From Isotricha intestinalis (Eukaryota; Ciliophora; Litostomatea; Vestibuliferida; Isotrichidae): a stretch of 44,224 nucleotides of DNA. Below the pieces are notes generated by a model. It saw only the letters and a program-made list of their open reading frames with translations, was not told the origin of the DNA and did no database searches. The stretch is taken from positions 1 to 44,224 of the forward strand of contig JAJJLU010003626.1 in NCBI GenBank assembly GCA_023807065.1. Direction: 5' to 3'. This document shows, piece by piece, positions 1-7,754 of this stretch (the first letter of the stretch is position 1; every line of letters starts with the position of its first letter). The position numbers and the translations under genes are program-made.

Positions 1-404
1 ACAAAACTTCAAGTAAAGATGATATTAAAAATGGTTTAAGGGATTTATTATATAACAAAAATAAATGATTATGATTAAACATTATTAATAAGTATCTAAA
101 TAATTAATTTAGATTATGAATGAATAATATTTATTAGACTAGTATAAATCTTTCATTATTATCTCTTTACTAATCTTTATGTAATTTATGTTGTATTGGG
201 ACTCTTTTTATTTAAATTAAGTAAATAAATGAAATTAATTAATTATTTAAAAAATTAATCGTTTTCAAATGTTAAAAATAATTTTTTCTTGTTTTAATAT
301 TAAAATCTAAAAAGTAATTTATAATATTAAACTTATTACTTATTTTATTTATTATTGTTTTTTATTTAAAATATAAAAAAATTAATTTTGTTTGAAACAA
401 AATT
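1..404. other. AT-rich intergenic region at the left edge
   Basis: No coding frame can be supported in these 404 bases. The first 70 bases resemble a second intergenic stretch at about 6885-6935 (shared blocks taaagatgat, gtttaa, atttatta and aaatgatt in the same order), which may be a dispersed noncoding repeat. The rest is low-complexity A/T with one slightly GC-richer patch near 195-210. No telomeric repeat is present, so this is not visibly a chromosome end. Confidence 0.5.
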
Positions 405-1109
405 TTACAATTTGAATAAATTATATTTTTTTAATTTTAACACTCCTTCATTAAATTTTTGTTCAGAATTTAATTTCACTTTTATATTATTTAAACCATT
501 ATAAAATGAATCTTCAAAAGAAGAATAAGTTTGATTTTTAAAATTTGTTTTGTTATTTAAATATTTTAAGTTATGCATTAAATTATTTTGTGCCAAGTTA
601 GATGAGTCATTTATATTTTTACATTTATTTTTTAAACGTTCAAATTTATTTAAGAAACTATTTTGATTAAAATTAAATGATATTTCCTTATTTAGATATA
701 TTTCTTTAGTTGAATTTGTTTTTTTTAATTCTTTTTTTTTAGTTTGTTTGTTTTTAATTTTTATCATGTTTAAAAGAATTGCTTTTTTCATTTTGATTTT
801 TTCATTCTTATTGAATGATTTGAATATAAAATTCGTGTGGAGATTTTTTGAATTATTATCTTTATTATAAGAAGAAATAGATTTAACTTTATTATCCGGT
901 AGAACACATGTGATAATGTCATAATAATTTTCTTTAAATTTCGGACTAATATAATTTGAATAACATTTTTTCATTAATTCTATTTTATTATTATTATGAA
1001 TTTCTTTCATACTATTATTTCTTAAAAATCTTGAATTAATAAGAACTTCTTTTGAAAGACTATTAATTTTTTCTAAATGACTAAATTCATTTTTAAAAGA
1101 GTATCTCAT
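405..1109 (-). CDS. Unknown Lys/Asn-rich basic protein
   Basis: I do not recognise this 234-residue protein. It is strongly basic and rich in Lys, Asn, Ser and Phe, with no signal peptide, membrane segment, cysteine pattern or catalytic motif that I can see. A highly basic stretch (MKKAILLNMIKIKNKQTKKK) lies at about residues 107-126 and could be a nuclear-localisation or nucleic-acid contact region, which is inference. The frame ends in TAA. The start ATG is the first in frame and lies only 71 bp from the ATG of the divergent gene at 1181, so the two probably share a bidirectional promoter. The frame is far longer than expected by chance at this base composition. Confidence 0.7.
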   Translation of the reverse strand: MRYSFKNEFSHLEKINSLSKEVLINSRFLRNNSMKEIHNNNKIELMKKCYSNYISPKFKENYYDIITCVLPDNKVKSISSYNKDNNSKNLHTNFIFKSFNKNEKIKMKKAILLNMIKIKNKQTKKKELKKTNSTKEIYLNKEISFNFNQNSFLNKFERLKNKCKNINDSSNLAQNNLMHNLKYLNNKTNFKNQTYSSFEDSFYNGLNNIKVKLNSEQKFNEGVLKLKKYNLFKL

Positions 1110-1180
1110 AATTAAAAAAATTATAGAATAAAAAAGAATAAATATATATCTAAATTATTAAAATAAAAAAATTAAATAAA

Positions 1181-2452
1181 ATGCCACGTAAATCAAAAGT
1201 AAAAAATCAAAAAGATATAGTTTTATTAGAAGAAGAAGAAAATTTATTAAAAACAAGAGGTAAAAGAGAAGCATCAAAAGGAGTTCAAAAATTATTATCA
1301 AATATAAAAGGAGGAAATGATATTATTTCAGATGAAGAAAATGAAGAAGAAGAAATGGAAAAATCACCTGAATCTAATAGTCATAATAGAAAAAAAAATA
1401 TATTTCATTCAGTTATAAGTAATGTACCTTTTAATACAAGTGTTATTAATAATTTGAATAATAATCAACAAGAAAAAAAAAGTATTCTTATTTGGCAAAT
1501 ATTAAATTCAATTCCAAATAATGAAAATATTATAATAAATAAATTAAATATTGAAAGAAAATTCAATAATAGAAATATGAAATTTGAATTAACAAATGAT
1601 ACATATAATTTGATTAATCATTATTTAATAATATATTTAAAAAAATCAATAGAAAAATTAATAAACATAAATAGAATTAGAAATGTTAATTTTAATTTAT
1701 TTTCAAAAAATAGTATACCATCATATAAAATACAAACATACAATTGGGATAAAAATCCAGAAAATCAAGGTGTAACTTTTTCCCAAGCAAAAAATTTTAA
1801 TATTATATTTACAAACAATATAAAAAAAAAATTTGAAATGATAGAAGAATATCAAGAATTAAATAATAAAAAAATTAAATTAGAAGGCTTTTCAATATAT
1901 AAACAAAAATTAGAAGAAAGTGCAAAGGAAAAAGGAGGTGAACCAACAATTAAAATTATTCCAGGTCCAATTCCGATTAAATTAGGTCCTGGAAGAAGAA
2001 CTAGAAAAAGAGTTTCTGCTATAATTAAAACAATGAGAAATAATTTTGTTAAAAGTCAAAAAAAAGAAGATTTAAATAAACAAAAATCTTTTACTATGAA
2101 TACTTTAGATACTATTCTTTATAATAATAGAAGTTTTTCAAATAGTAATTTAAATAAAAGTGAAAGTTTTCAAAGAGATAATACTCATTTAGATACTTTT
2201 AGTAAAGTTAGTGAAAGTATTCATAGTAATTTTCAAAATGAAAATTTTGGAAATAATGAAATATCTATAAATGTTTTTAAAAGTAATGATATTAAAAAAA
2301 ATGCAAAATTAATTGGAACTAGTAGAAAAAAAATTAATTTAAAAGATTTTATTTTCTTTTTAGAAAATGAGTTGAATGTTCCTTTAAAAATGTTATTACT
2401 TCAAAAAGCAATGGTTAAATTAGCTGAAATTGGAAATAAGAATTCTCATTAA
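1181..2452 (+). CDS. Nuclear-like protein with possible TAF4-type histone fold
   Basis: The 423-residue protein starts with a basic/acidic N-terminus (PRKSKVK, then an E-rich patch near residues 50-60). A helical stretch near residues 136-168 (LTNDTYNLINHYLIIYLKKS followed by IEKLININRIRN) has the spacing of the C-terminal histone fold of TFIID subunit TAF4, where a 'DLISHA..RL+NLLEKL...A.HR' helix is typical. A charged segment near 216-240 (KKKFEMIEEYQELNNKKIKL) could match the coiled TAF4 extension. A Pro/Gly/Arg segment follows at about 255-275 (GPIPIKLGPGRRTRKR). A final conserved-looking helix lies at about 385-420. The TAF4 assignment rests on eye alignment only and is weak. A generic chromatin or transcription protein is the safer reading. 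The gene is divergent from 405-1109 and its ATG follows an A-rich leader. Confidence 0.6.
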   Translation: MPRKSKVKNQKDIVLLEEEENLLKTRGKREASKGVQKLLSNIKGGNDIISDEENEEEEMEKSPESNSHNRKKNIFHSVISNVPFNTSVINNLNNNQQEKKSILIWQILNSIPNNENIIINKLNIERKFNNRNMKFELTNDTYNLINHYLIIYLKKSIEKLININRIRNVNFNLFSKNSIPSYKIQTYNWDKNPENQGVTFSQAKNFNIIFTNNIKKKFEMIEEYQELNNKKIKLEGFSIYKQKLEESAKEKGGEPTIKIIPGPIPIKLGPGRRTRKRVSAIIKTMRNNFVKSQKKEDLNKQKSFTMNTLDTILYNNRSFSNSNLNKSESFQRDNTHLDTFSKVSESIHSNFQNENFGNNEISINVFKSNDIKKNAKLIGTSRKKINLKDFIFFLENELNVPLKMLLLQKAMVKLAEIGNKNSH

Positions 2453-2798
2453 CTTTATATCAAAATAATTTAAATTTTTTTATTATTTTTCTAATATACA
2501 TTAATTTTAAAACCATATATAATTAAAATAAATTTGTTATATGATTTTTGTAAAAGATATTTTTAATAGTTTAAATTTTTTTTGTTGAATTCTCACATAT
2601 ATATTCATATATTTTTTACCTATTTATTATTTTTTCTTAATTTTTTGTTTTATAATTCTAAATTTTTTTTCTTTGAATTTATTTTTTGCTTATTAAAATT
2701 TTGTTGCATTTTTCTTTTTGGACAATAATCCAAAATATATTATTATAGGTTTTTTGAGAGATTAAATTTTAGAATTATTATTATTTTATTTCAAAAAA
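2453..2798. other. T-rich intergenic region
   Basis: This gap of about 346 bp lies between two plus-strand genes. It holds long T runs and nothing recognisable as RNA or coding sequence. It presumably carries the 3' end of the upstream gene and the promoter of the downstream one. Confidence 0.5.
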
Positions 2799-3368
2799 AT
2801 GATTAATATCCAAAATTATTATTTGAAATTTCATAATGAAAATAAATCAACTTATGAGGAAAATATTTTATATAAAACATTATATAATAAAATTGAAAAA
2901 TTAAGACAATATGAAAAAGAATCATTTTATGAAAAAAATGGAAAAGAAAATGATATTAATAAAATTAAAGAATTTATTACTCAAATTAAAAACTTTATAT
3001 TAGAAAATAATAAAGAATATAATTCATCCATTAATCAAAGCTTTATTTTATATTATCAATCAATAAGAAATTTTTATGCAATGAAAGGAGAATTTTTTGC
3101 TAGGAAATATAATCTAAATGAAGAAGAGCAATTTTTTAAGTTATATTCTCAGACAAGAGAAAAGCAATTAAATTCTTTAATCAATAAAGAAAAAAAGGAA
3201 TTATCTCAGACTCTTGTTTCAAATAATAATAATATATTATTTAATTATTTGAAAATTAATTATGAACAATTTACGTTTTCTTCATTTATAAAAACTATAT
3301 CAACAATAGGAATAATTACTATTGGACTTTTTGGAATAAGATATGTAATAAAAAATAAACAAAATTAA
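2799..3368 (+). CDS. Small tail-anchored helical membrane protein, unknown
   Basis: The 189-residue protein is helical and charged for about 155 residues and ends with one hydrophobic segment near residues 162-184 (TISTIGIITIGLFGIRYVI) followed by a short basic tail (KNKQN). That layout is typical of a C-tail-anchored protein facing the cytosol, in the ER, mitochondrial outer membrane or peroxisome. There is no N-terminal signal peptide. I see no SNARE layer pattern or other named domain. The ATG chosen is the first in frame and follows an A run (caaaaaaatg). The frame ends in TAA. Its neighbour downstream is convergent. Confidence 0.65.
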   Translation: MINIQNYYLKFHNENKSTYEENILYKTLYNKIEKLRQYEKESFYEKNGKENDINKIKEFITQIKNFILENNKEYNSSINQSFILYYQSIRNFYAMKGEFFARKYNLNEEEQFFKLYSQTREKQLNSLINKEKKELSQTLVSNNNNILFNYLKINYEQFTFSSFIKTISTIGIITIGLFGIRYVIKNKQN

Positions 3369-3770
3369 TTTTACAATTATAAATTTAAATATTTAAATTT
3401 ATTTTAATGCTATTGTTAATTTGAAAATAATAAAAAAAAATTTTTAACAACTGTTATTCTTTCTTTTGATGAGTATAGAATAAAAAATATAATTAATTGT
3501 AAATATCTCAAAAATCCTGTAAAAATATTATTAAAAAAGAAAAGACATATTATATAAATTATATTTACTATAAAGGAAAAAGTGAATAACAAATCTCTTC
3601 GAAAAAAATAATAAAAAAACTTTTTTAGTTCAATCAATATTATATCAATAAAAGATTTTAATAAACAATTTGGATTTTTATCATTAAAAAAAATTAAATT
3701 TAAAAATTTTATTTTTTATACCTCAATTTTACATAAAATAAAATGTTAAATAAAGTTTCAAAAGATTAAT
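3369..3770. other. Intergenic region between convergent genes
   Basis: This gap of about 400 bp separates the 3' ends of the tail-anchored gene and the Rab-like gene. A 73-codon minus-strand frame at 3416-3637 is present, but its product is almost only F, I, L, Y, K and N, as translation of A/T-rich DNA would give. I do not support it as a gene. Confidence 0.45.
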
Positions 3771-4439
3771 TTATATATAATTGCAGCATTTTCTAGAAGT
3801 TAATAAAGAATCATTTTTTTTAACTGGAGCTTGAATGACAATACTAGTCCTATTCTCATTATCAATAGGAGTATTAGTTAGTTTAGAATGTTCTTCTAAT
3901 CTATGAATAATAGTTTTTAATAAAAATTCAACAGTTTCATTAATACCATTTCCATTTAAACATGAAGTTCTAAAATAATTAGCAAAATTATTATTTTTAA
4001 CAAATTCTTCCATTTCTTTATCATTACTCATTTCATTTTCATTTGCTAAATCTGATTTATTTAAAATTAAAACTGAAGGTAATATTTTACCATCAATAAA
4101 TCTAGTATTTTCATCAATTGATTTTTTCCATAAAAGAGTCTTATTTAAAGTATCTGGATTTGTTATATCTGCAACAATTAAACATCCATGAGAATCTTTA
4201 GTAAATACTTTTGAAGTATAAATATTTTTATCTGCACCTGCAATATCCCAAAATTGAACTTTGTAAAAATTTCCTTCAAATTCACAAACTTTATATGAAA
4301 AATCTGACATGACTGTTGCTTGATATGAATTATCAAATTTATCAGAAATCCATCTTTTACAAAATGAGGTTTTTCCAGTTCCTGAATTCCCAACTACGAC
4401 TATTTTTATATTTGCTCTACATTTTGTGAATTTTGACAT
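3771..4439 (-). CDS. Rab32-like small GTPase lacking the catalytic Gln
   Basis: This 222-residue protein is a Ras-superfamily GTPase. It shows the P-loop GNSGTGKTS (17-25), a switch I threonine (T42), G3 as WDIAGADK (64-71), G4 as NKSD in the segment LILNKSDLA, and G5 as TSC. The 'DIAG' form of G3 and the later LLWKKSIDEN..F.DGK.LPSVLILNKSD pattern are typical of the Rab32/38/29 branch, which acts on endolysosomal and lysosome-related membranes. The C-terminus CCNYI is a CCXXX-type prenylation signal. That it sits exactly before the TAA also shows TAA is a true stop. Unusually, the residue normally Gln in DxAGQ is Ala69, so intrinsic hydrolysis should be impaired. The gene is divergent from the CNB-fold gene, with 228 bp between starts. 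Confidence 0.92.
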   Translation of the reverse strand: MSKFTKCRANIKIVVVGNSGTGKTSFCKRWISDKFDNSYQATVMSDFSYKVCEFEGNFYKVQFWDIAGADKNIYTSKVFTKDSHGCLIVADITNPDTLNKTLLWKKSIDENTRFIDGKILPSVLILNKSDLANENEMSNDKEMEEFVKNNNFANYFRTSCLNGNGINETVEFLLKTIIHRLEEHSKLTNTPIDNENRTSIVIQAPVKKNDSLLTSRKCCNYI

Positions 4440-4667
4440 TTTTTTAATATTTTTTTTCTTTTCTTATAAGTAAATTATATAAATTCATTTAATTTTCTTC
4501 ATTTCTTCTTAAATTTTTTAAAGTTGTTTATCCTTTATATTTATAGATTTATTTTAAATTGAATCTTTTAGTTTCCTAATTGATAAATTGAAAAAGAAAA
4601 TATTTTAATTTTTTCTTATATAATATTTGATAATAAATAATATTCTAAAATATATAATTTAAAAGTA

Positions 4668-6818
4668 ATGCATAAGAAAAAAATAACAATTGTAGAAGGA
4701 AGTCCAAAAAATGTTAAATTTAGACGTTCTCTTTTACATTTTAAAACATTTTCAACAAAAACAAAAACAGCAGAGCTTTTATCTATAAATTTAGAAGCTT
4801 TAAAAGAAATTTTAATTTCAGAACCACAAAATAGAGTAAATGAAGATGTTAAAAAATTAATCCCATTTATTAAAAAAATACCTTATTTTTATGATTTTTT
4901 ATCTTTAAATGTAGAAAATGATGATGTATTAGAAAATTTAATTATTGAATTTTCTTGGATTTTATGTCTTCAAACTTTTGAAAAAAATTTAATTTTACAA
5001 AAAACAAAAGAATATTCAGATAATTTTTATCTTGTTTTACATGGTTCAATTGCAGTTTTAGATTTAGTAATAACTAAAGAATGTATGACTGAAGAAGAAT
5101 ATGTACTTTTCTTAGTTAAAATGTTTTGGATAAAAGAATATGAAATAATTAAAATATGTATTAAATATAATAAAGATATTTTAAATGTGGATAATGAAAA
5201 TATTGAAAAATTTTGTAATAGTGGATATAAATTCAAATATAAAGAATTGAAATTAAAAGCTTTAAGAGATTTATATAAGAATAATTTTGATATATATCAT
5301 TATAAAAATATAATACCAAGTTTAGAACAATATTTAAATATTACTAAAATTGAAACTCAAGTGAAAAAACAAAGTGATGATAAAAATATTATAAAAAAAT
5401 ATTTTTATATTCCACATTATGAAAAAGTTGGAGTTTTAGAAAAAGGAAGATATATAAATGATTTAATAAAAAATTCAGATATAAATTATCAAGATAAATA
5501 TACATATATAACTTTAGAAAAGACTGAAATAGGAATTATTCAAAAGCCGAAATATGATAGACCTATTTTATTTAATTCTTTAGCAATGAAAAAAGAAATT
5601 TTAATAAATTCATCGATAAATAATTTTTATTTATTTAAAGAAGTAAATGCAGAAAATTTTGCAAAAAAATATTCTAAATATTTTATTTATAAAAAATATT
5701 TAAGAGGGGAAAAATTAATATCTCAAAATTCAATTTATGATGGAGTATATCTTTTGTTGAATGGAAATTGTAAAGTTTCAACAGAAAGAAGTTTAGAAGA
5801 ATTAAATGGTTTAATGATGTCTTTTCAATATTCTTTAGAAGGATTTAATGAATATTTATCAAATTTAAAAACAGAACAAATTGAAAGAGAAAAAGAAGAT
5901 TTTATAAGAAATCCATTATATCAAAGTGAAGAATATGCTCAATGTTCTAAAGGAATTAAAATTATTGATATGATAAATTTATTTCCAAATGAAGTTATTG
6001 GAACTAATGAATATTATAATTTTAAAAGTGAATTTTATCATTATAGTGTTACTATTACTACTGGTCAAGCTACTATTATTTTTATTCCTAAAATTATTTT
6101 CCATCAAATGGTTTCTAATGATTTGAAAATTAGAGAAAAAATTATTAAAAAAGTAGAATTAAGAGCTAAATTATTTATTGGCAAAATTAAAAATTTTAAA
6201 GAAGAATTAATGAAAGATATTAAATGGAAAATGTTAGCTAGAGAAAATAAACATAAAATGAAACTTCCTTCTAATTCAAATCCAACTAGAAATAATAGAG
6301 TTTTATTTTATACTATGAATAATAAACAATTTAATACTTCTAATTATAGTCAGAACAATAATCATAATATTATTGAAAATAATAAAACTATAAATAATGA
6401 TTCTTATTTCATGAATCCAACTAAAACTGGTGAATTAAAAACAATTAATTTAAAAAGTATTTCAATGGAAAATAAAATAATTCCAAATTCTGAAAGAAAA
6501 GTTCTTCATTTTAAAAATAAAAGTTATAATATTGAGAAATTTCATATATCAAATAATCCTTCATTAATAAATAATAATTCTGGATATAATACGACAAAAA
6601 TTAGTTTTAATTCTATTAATTCTTTAAGAAGAACTCATTATGCTTCTAAAACTATTTCAAAACCAATTAATATTTGTTCAAAAACTTTTTTTTCTGGTTT
6701 TCCTTTTTCTGTGATTCAAAGAAAAGAAACTCAATTAGAAGAAAATGATGATACTTTTTTACCAATGATAAATAAAAATAATTCAAAGTATTCAACAATT
6801 AAAACTTTTTCTTTATAA
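4668..6818 (+). CDS. Protein with two cyclic-nucleotide-binding-fold domains
   Basis: This 716-residue protein has two CNB-like folds. The first spans about residues 75-170, with F-x-K-N-L-I-L-Q-K near 104-112 and a following 'NFYLVLHGSIAVLD' strand pair. The second begins near 325, with GEKLISQNSIYDGVYLLLNG near 347-366 and a closing strand near 460-485 (FYHYSVTITTGQATIIFIPK). A helical insert of about 70 residues separates the strands of the second domain. The phosphate-binding cassette is degenerate: the usual FGE-x-AL...R-A is replaced by FPNEVIGTNEYYN and no cassette Arg is seen. Nucleotide binding is therefore doubtful. The last 180 residues are Asn/Ser-rich and disordered. Ciliates carry many such CNB proteins besides PKA/PKG regulators. 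No kinase or channel domain is present. Confidence 0.8.
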   Translation: MHKKKITIVEGSPKNVKFRRSLLHFKTFSTKTKTAELLSINLEALKEILISEPQNRVNEDVKKLIPFIKKIPYFYDFLSLNVENDDVLENLIIEFSWILCLQTFEKNLILQKTKEYSDNFYLVLHGSIAVLDLVITKECMTEEEYVLFLVKMFWIKEYEIIKICIKYNKDILNVDNENIEKFCNSGYKFKYKELKLKALRDLYKNNFDIYHYKNIIPSLEQYLNITKIETQVKKQSDDKNIIKKYFYIPHYEKVGVLEKGRYINDLIKNSDINYQDKYTYITLEKTEIGIIQKPKYDRPILFNSLAMKKEILINSSINNFYLFKEVNAENFAKKYSKYFIYKKYLRGEKLISQNSIYDGVYLLLNGNCKVSTERSLEELNGLMMSFQYSLEGFNEYLSNLKTEQIEREKEDFIRNPLYQSEEYAQCSKGIKIIDMINLFPNEVIGTNEYYNFKSEFYHYSVTITTGQATIIFIPKIIFHQMVSNDLKIREKIIKKVELRAKLFIGKIKNFKEELMKDIKWKMLARENKHKMKLPSNSNPTRNNRVLFYTMNNKQFNTSNYSQNNNHNIIENNKTINNDSYFMNPTKTGELKTINLKSISMENKIIPNSERKVLHFKNKSYNIEKFHISNNPSLINNNSGYNTTKISFNSINSLRRTHYASKTISKPINICSKTFFSGFPFSVIQRKETQLEENDDTFLPMINKNNSKYSTIKTFSL

Positions 6819-6877
6819 ATAGTATAATAAAAAATGTAATATTTGTTTAATAAACAATTGAAATTTTTTAGGTGTAA

Positions 6878-6953
6878 AGTAATATAATAATAAAGATGAT
6901 TTTAAAACAAGTTTAAAGATTTATTAATAAATGATTTTATTTATAATCATTTA
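6878..6953. repeat. Possible dispersed noncoding repeat with a hairpin
   Basis: The stretch at about 6885-6935 shares ordered blocks (taaagatgat, gtttaa, atttatta, aaatgatt) with bases 12-68 of the window. A 9-bp inverted repeat, taaatgatt/aatcattta, lies at 6928-6936 and 6945-6953 with an 8-base loop. In DNA this AT-rich such similarity can arise by chance, so confidence is low. Confidence 0.25.
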
Positions 6954-7111
6954 ATATTTTTTTTTTGTTATTTTTATTTTTAATTTATTTTTTAAATATT
7001 TTCATATATATTTTCTAATTTTTTTCAGTGAAAGTAAAAAAAAAAAAAAATATAATTGAACCAATATTTAACAAAGTATAAATGAAATTAAATTCAAATA
7101 AAAGTAATTAA

Positions 7112-7582
7112 ATGGGTCCAAAAAAAACACCAACAAAAACTACATCAGCAACAGAAAAAGCAACCTCAGATAAAACAACTGAAAAAGATGTTAAAGAAAC
7201 AAAAGAAGCTTCACCAAAAAAAGAAAAATATCAAACAAAAGAAAGTCCAAAAAAATTAAAAAATTTAATGAATCCAAAACAAAAACCCAAAAGAACAAGA
7301 AAAGAAACTTTCGGTGTTTATATTTATAAAGTTTTAAAACAAATTCACAATGATATTGGAATATCAAAAAAATCAATGGCAATAATGAATAGTTTTATAA
7401 ATGATGTTTATGAAAAAATTGCAATTGAAGCTTCAAATTTAGTAAGATATAATAAGAAACATACTTTAAGTGCAAGAGAAATTCAATCTGCTGTTAAATT
7501 ATTGTTACCTGGGGAATTAAGTAAACATGCTATAATTGAAGGAGCAAAAGCTGTTAATAAAATAGCAAATAATAGTTTGTAG
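7112..7582 (+). CDS. Histone H2B with extended N-terminal tail
   Basis: This is the core nucleosome histone H2B, 156 residues against about 125 in animals. The histone fold runs from about residue 66 to the end, with clear landmarks: [17 protein letters not shown] (63-79), [20 protein letters not shown] (83-102), [17 protein letters not shown] (120-136) and [13 protein letters not shown] (138-150). Lys150 corresponds to the Lys that is ubiquitylated in other eukaryotes (K120/K123). The tail of about 60 residues is long, Thr/Lys/Glu-rich and holds two SPKK motifs (34-37 and 45-48), a DNA minor-groove-binding motif known from sea urchin sperm H2B and H1. The stop is TAG, the only one among the intact genes here. 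No H2A gene is adjacent, and no animal-type histone 3' stem-loop is visible downstream. Confidence 0.97.
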   Translation: MGPKKTPTKTTSATEKATSDKTTEKDVKETKEASPKKEKYQTKESPKKLKNLMNPKQKPKRTRKETFGVYIYKVLKQIHNDIGISKKSMAIMNSFINDVYEKIAIEASNLVRYNKKHTLSAREIQSAVKLLLPGELSKHAIIEGAKAVNKIANNSL

Positions 7583-7754
7583 AAGAATTTTTTTTATTTT
7601 TGTTGATTTTTTGTGTTGGATTCTAATAATGATAAGATTCTTTAGTTTTTAATTAATATATATTTTTTTTTTATTTTTTGAAAAAATTGTGAAAATTTTT
7701 TTTTTAATTTAAAAGTTTTATATTATATATAATAATTTTTATTATAATTAAAGT

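Noticed and set aside
2501..2798. Intron or promoter motif search in T-rich gaps
   Set aside because: GT...AG and TATA-like strings occur everywhere in DNA of this composition and carry no weight.
3416..3637. 73-codon minus-strand frame, hydrophobic product
   Set aside because: Composition (F, I, L, Y, N, K) is that of translated A/T-rich intergenic DNA, and no family resemblance is seen.
4178..4393. 71-codon minus-strand frame inside the Rab-like gene
   Set aside because: Lies in another frame of a clearly real GTPase gene.
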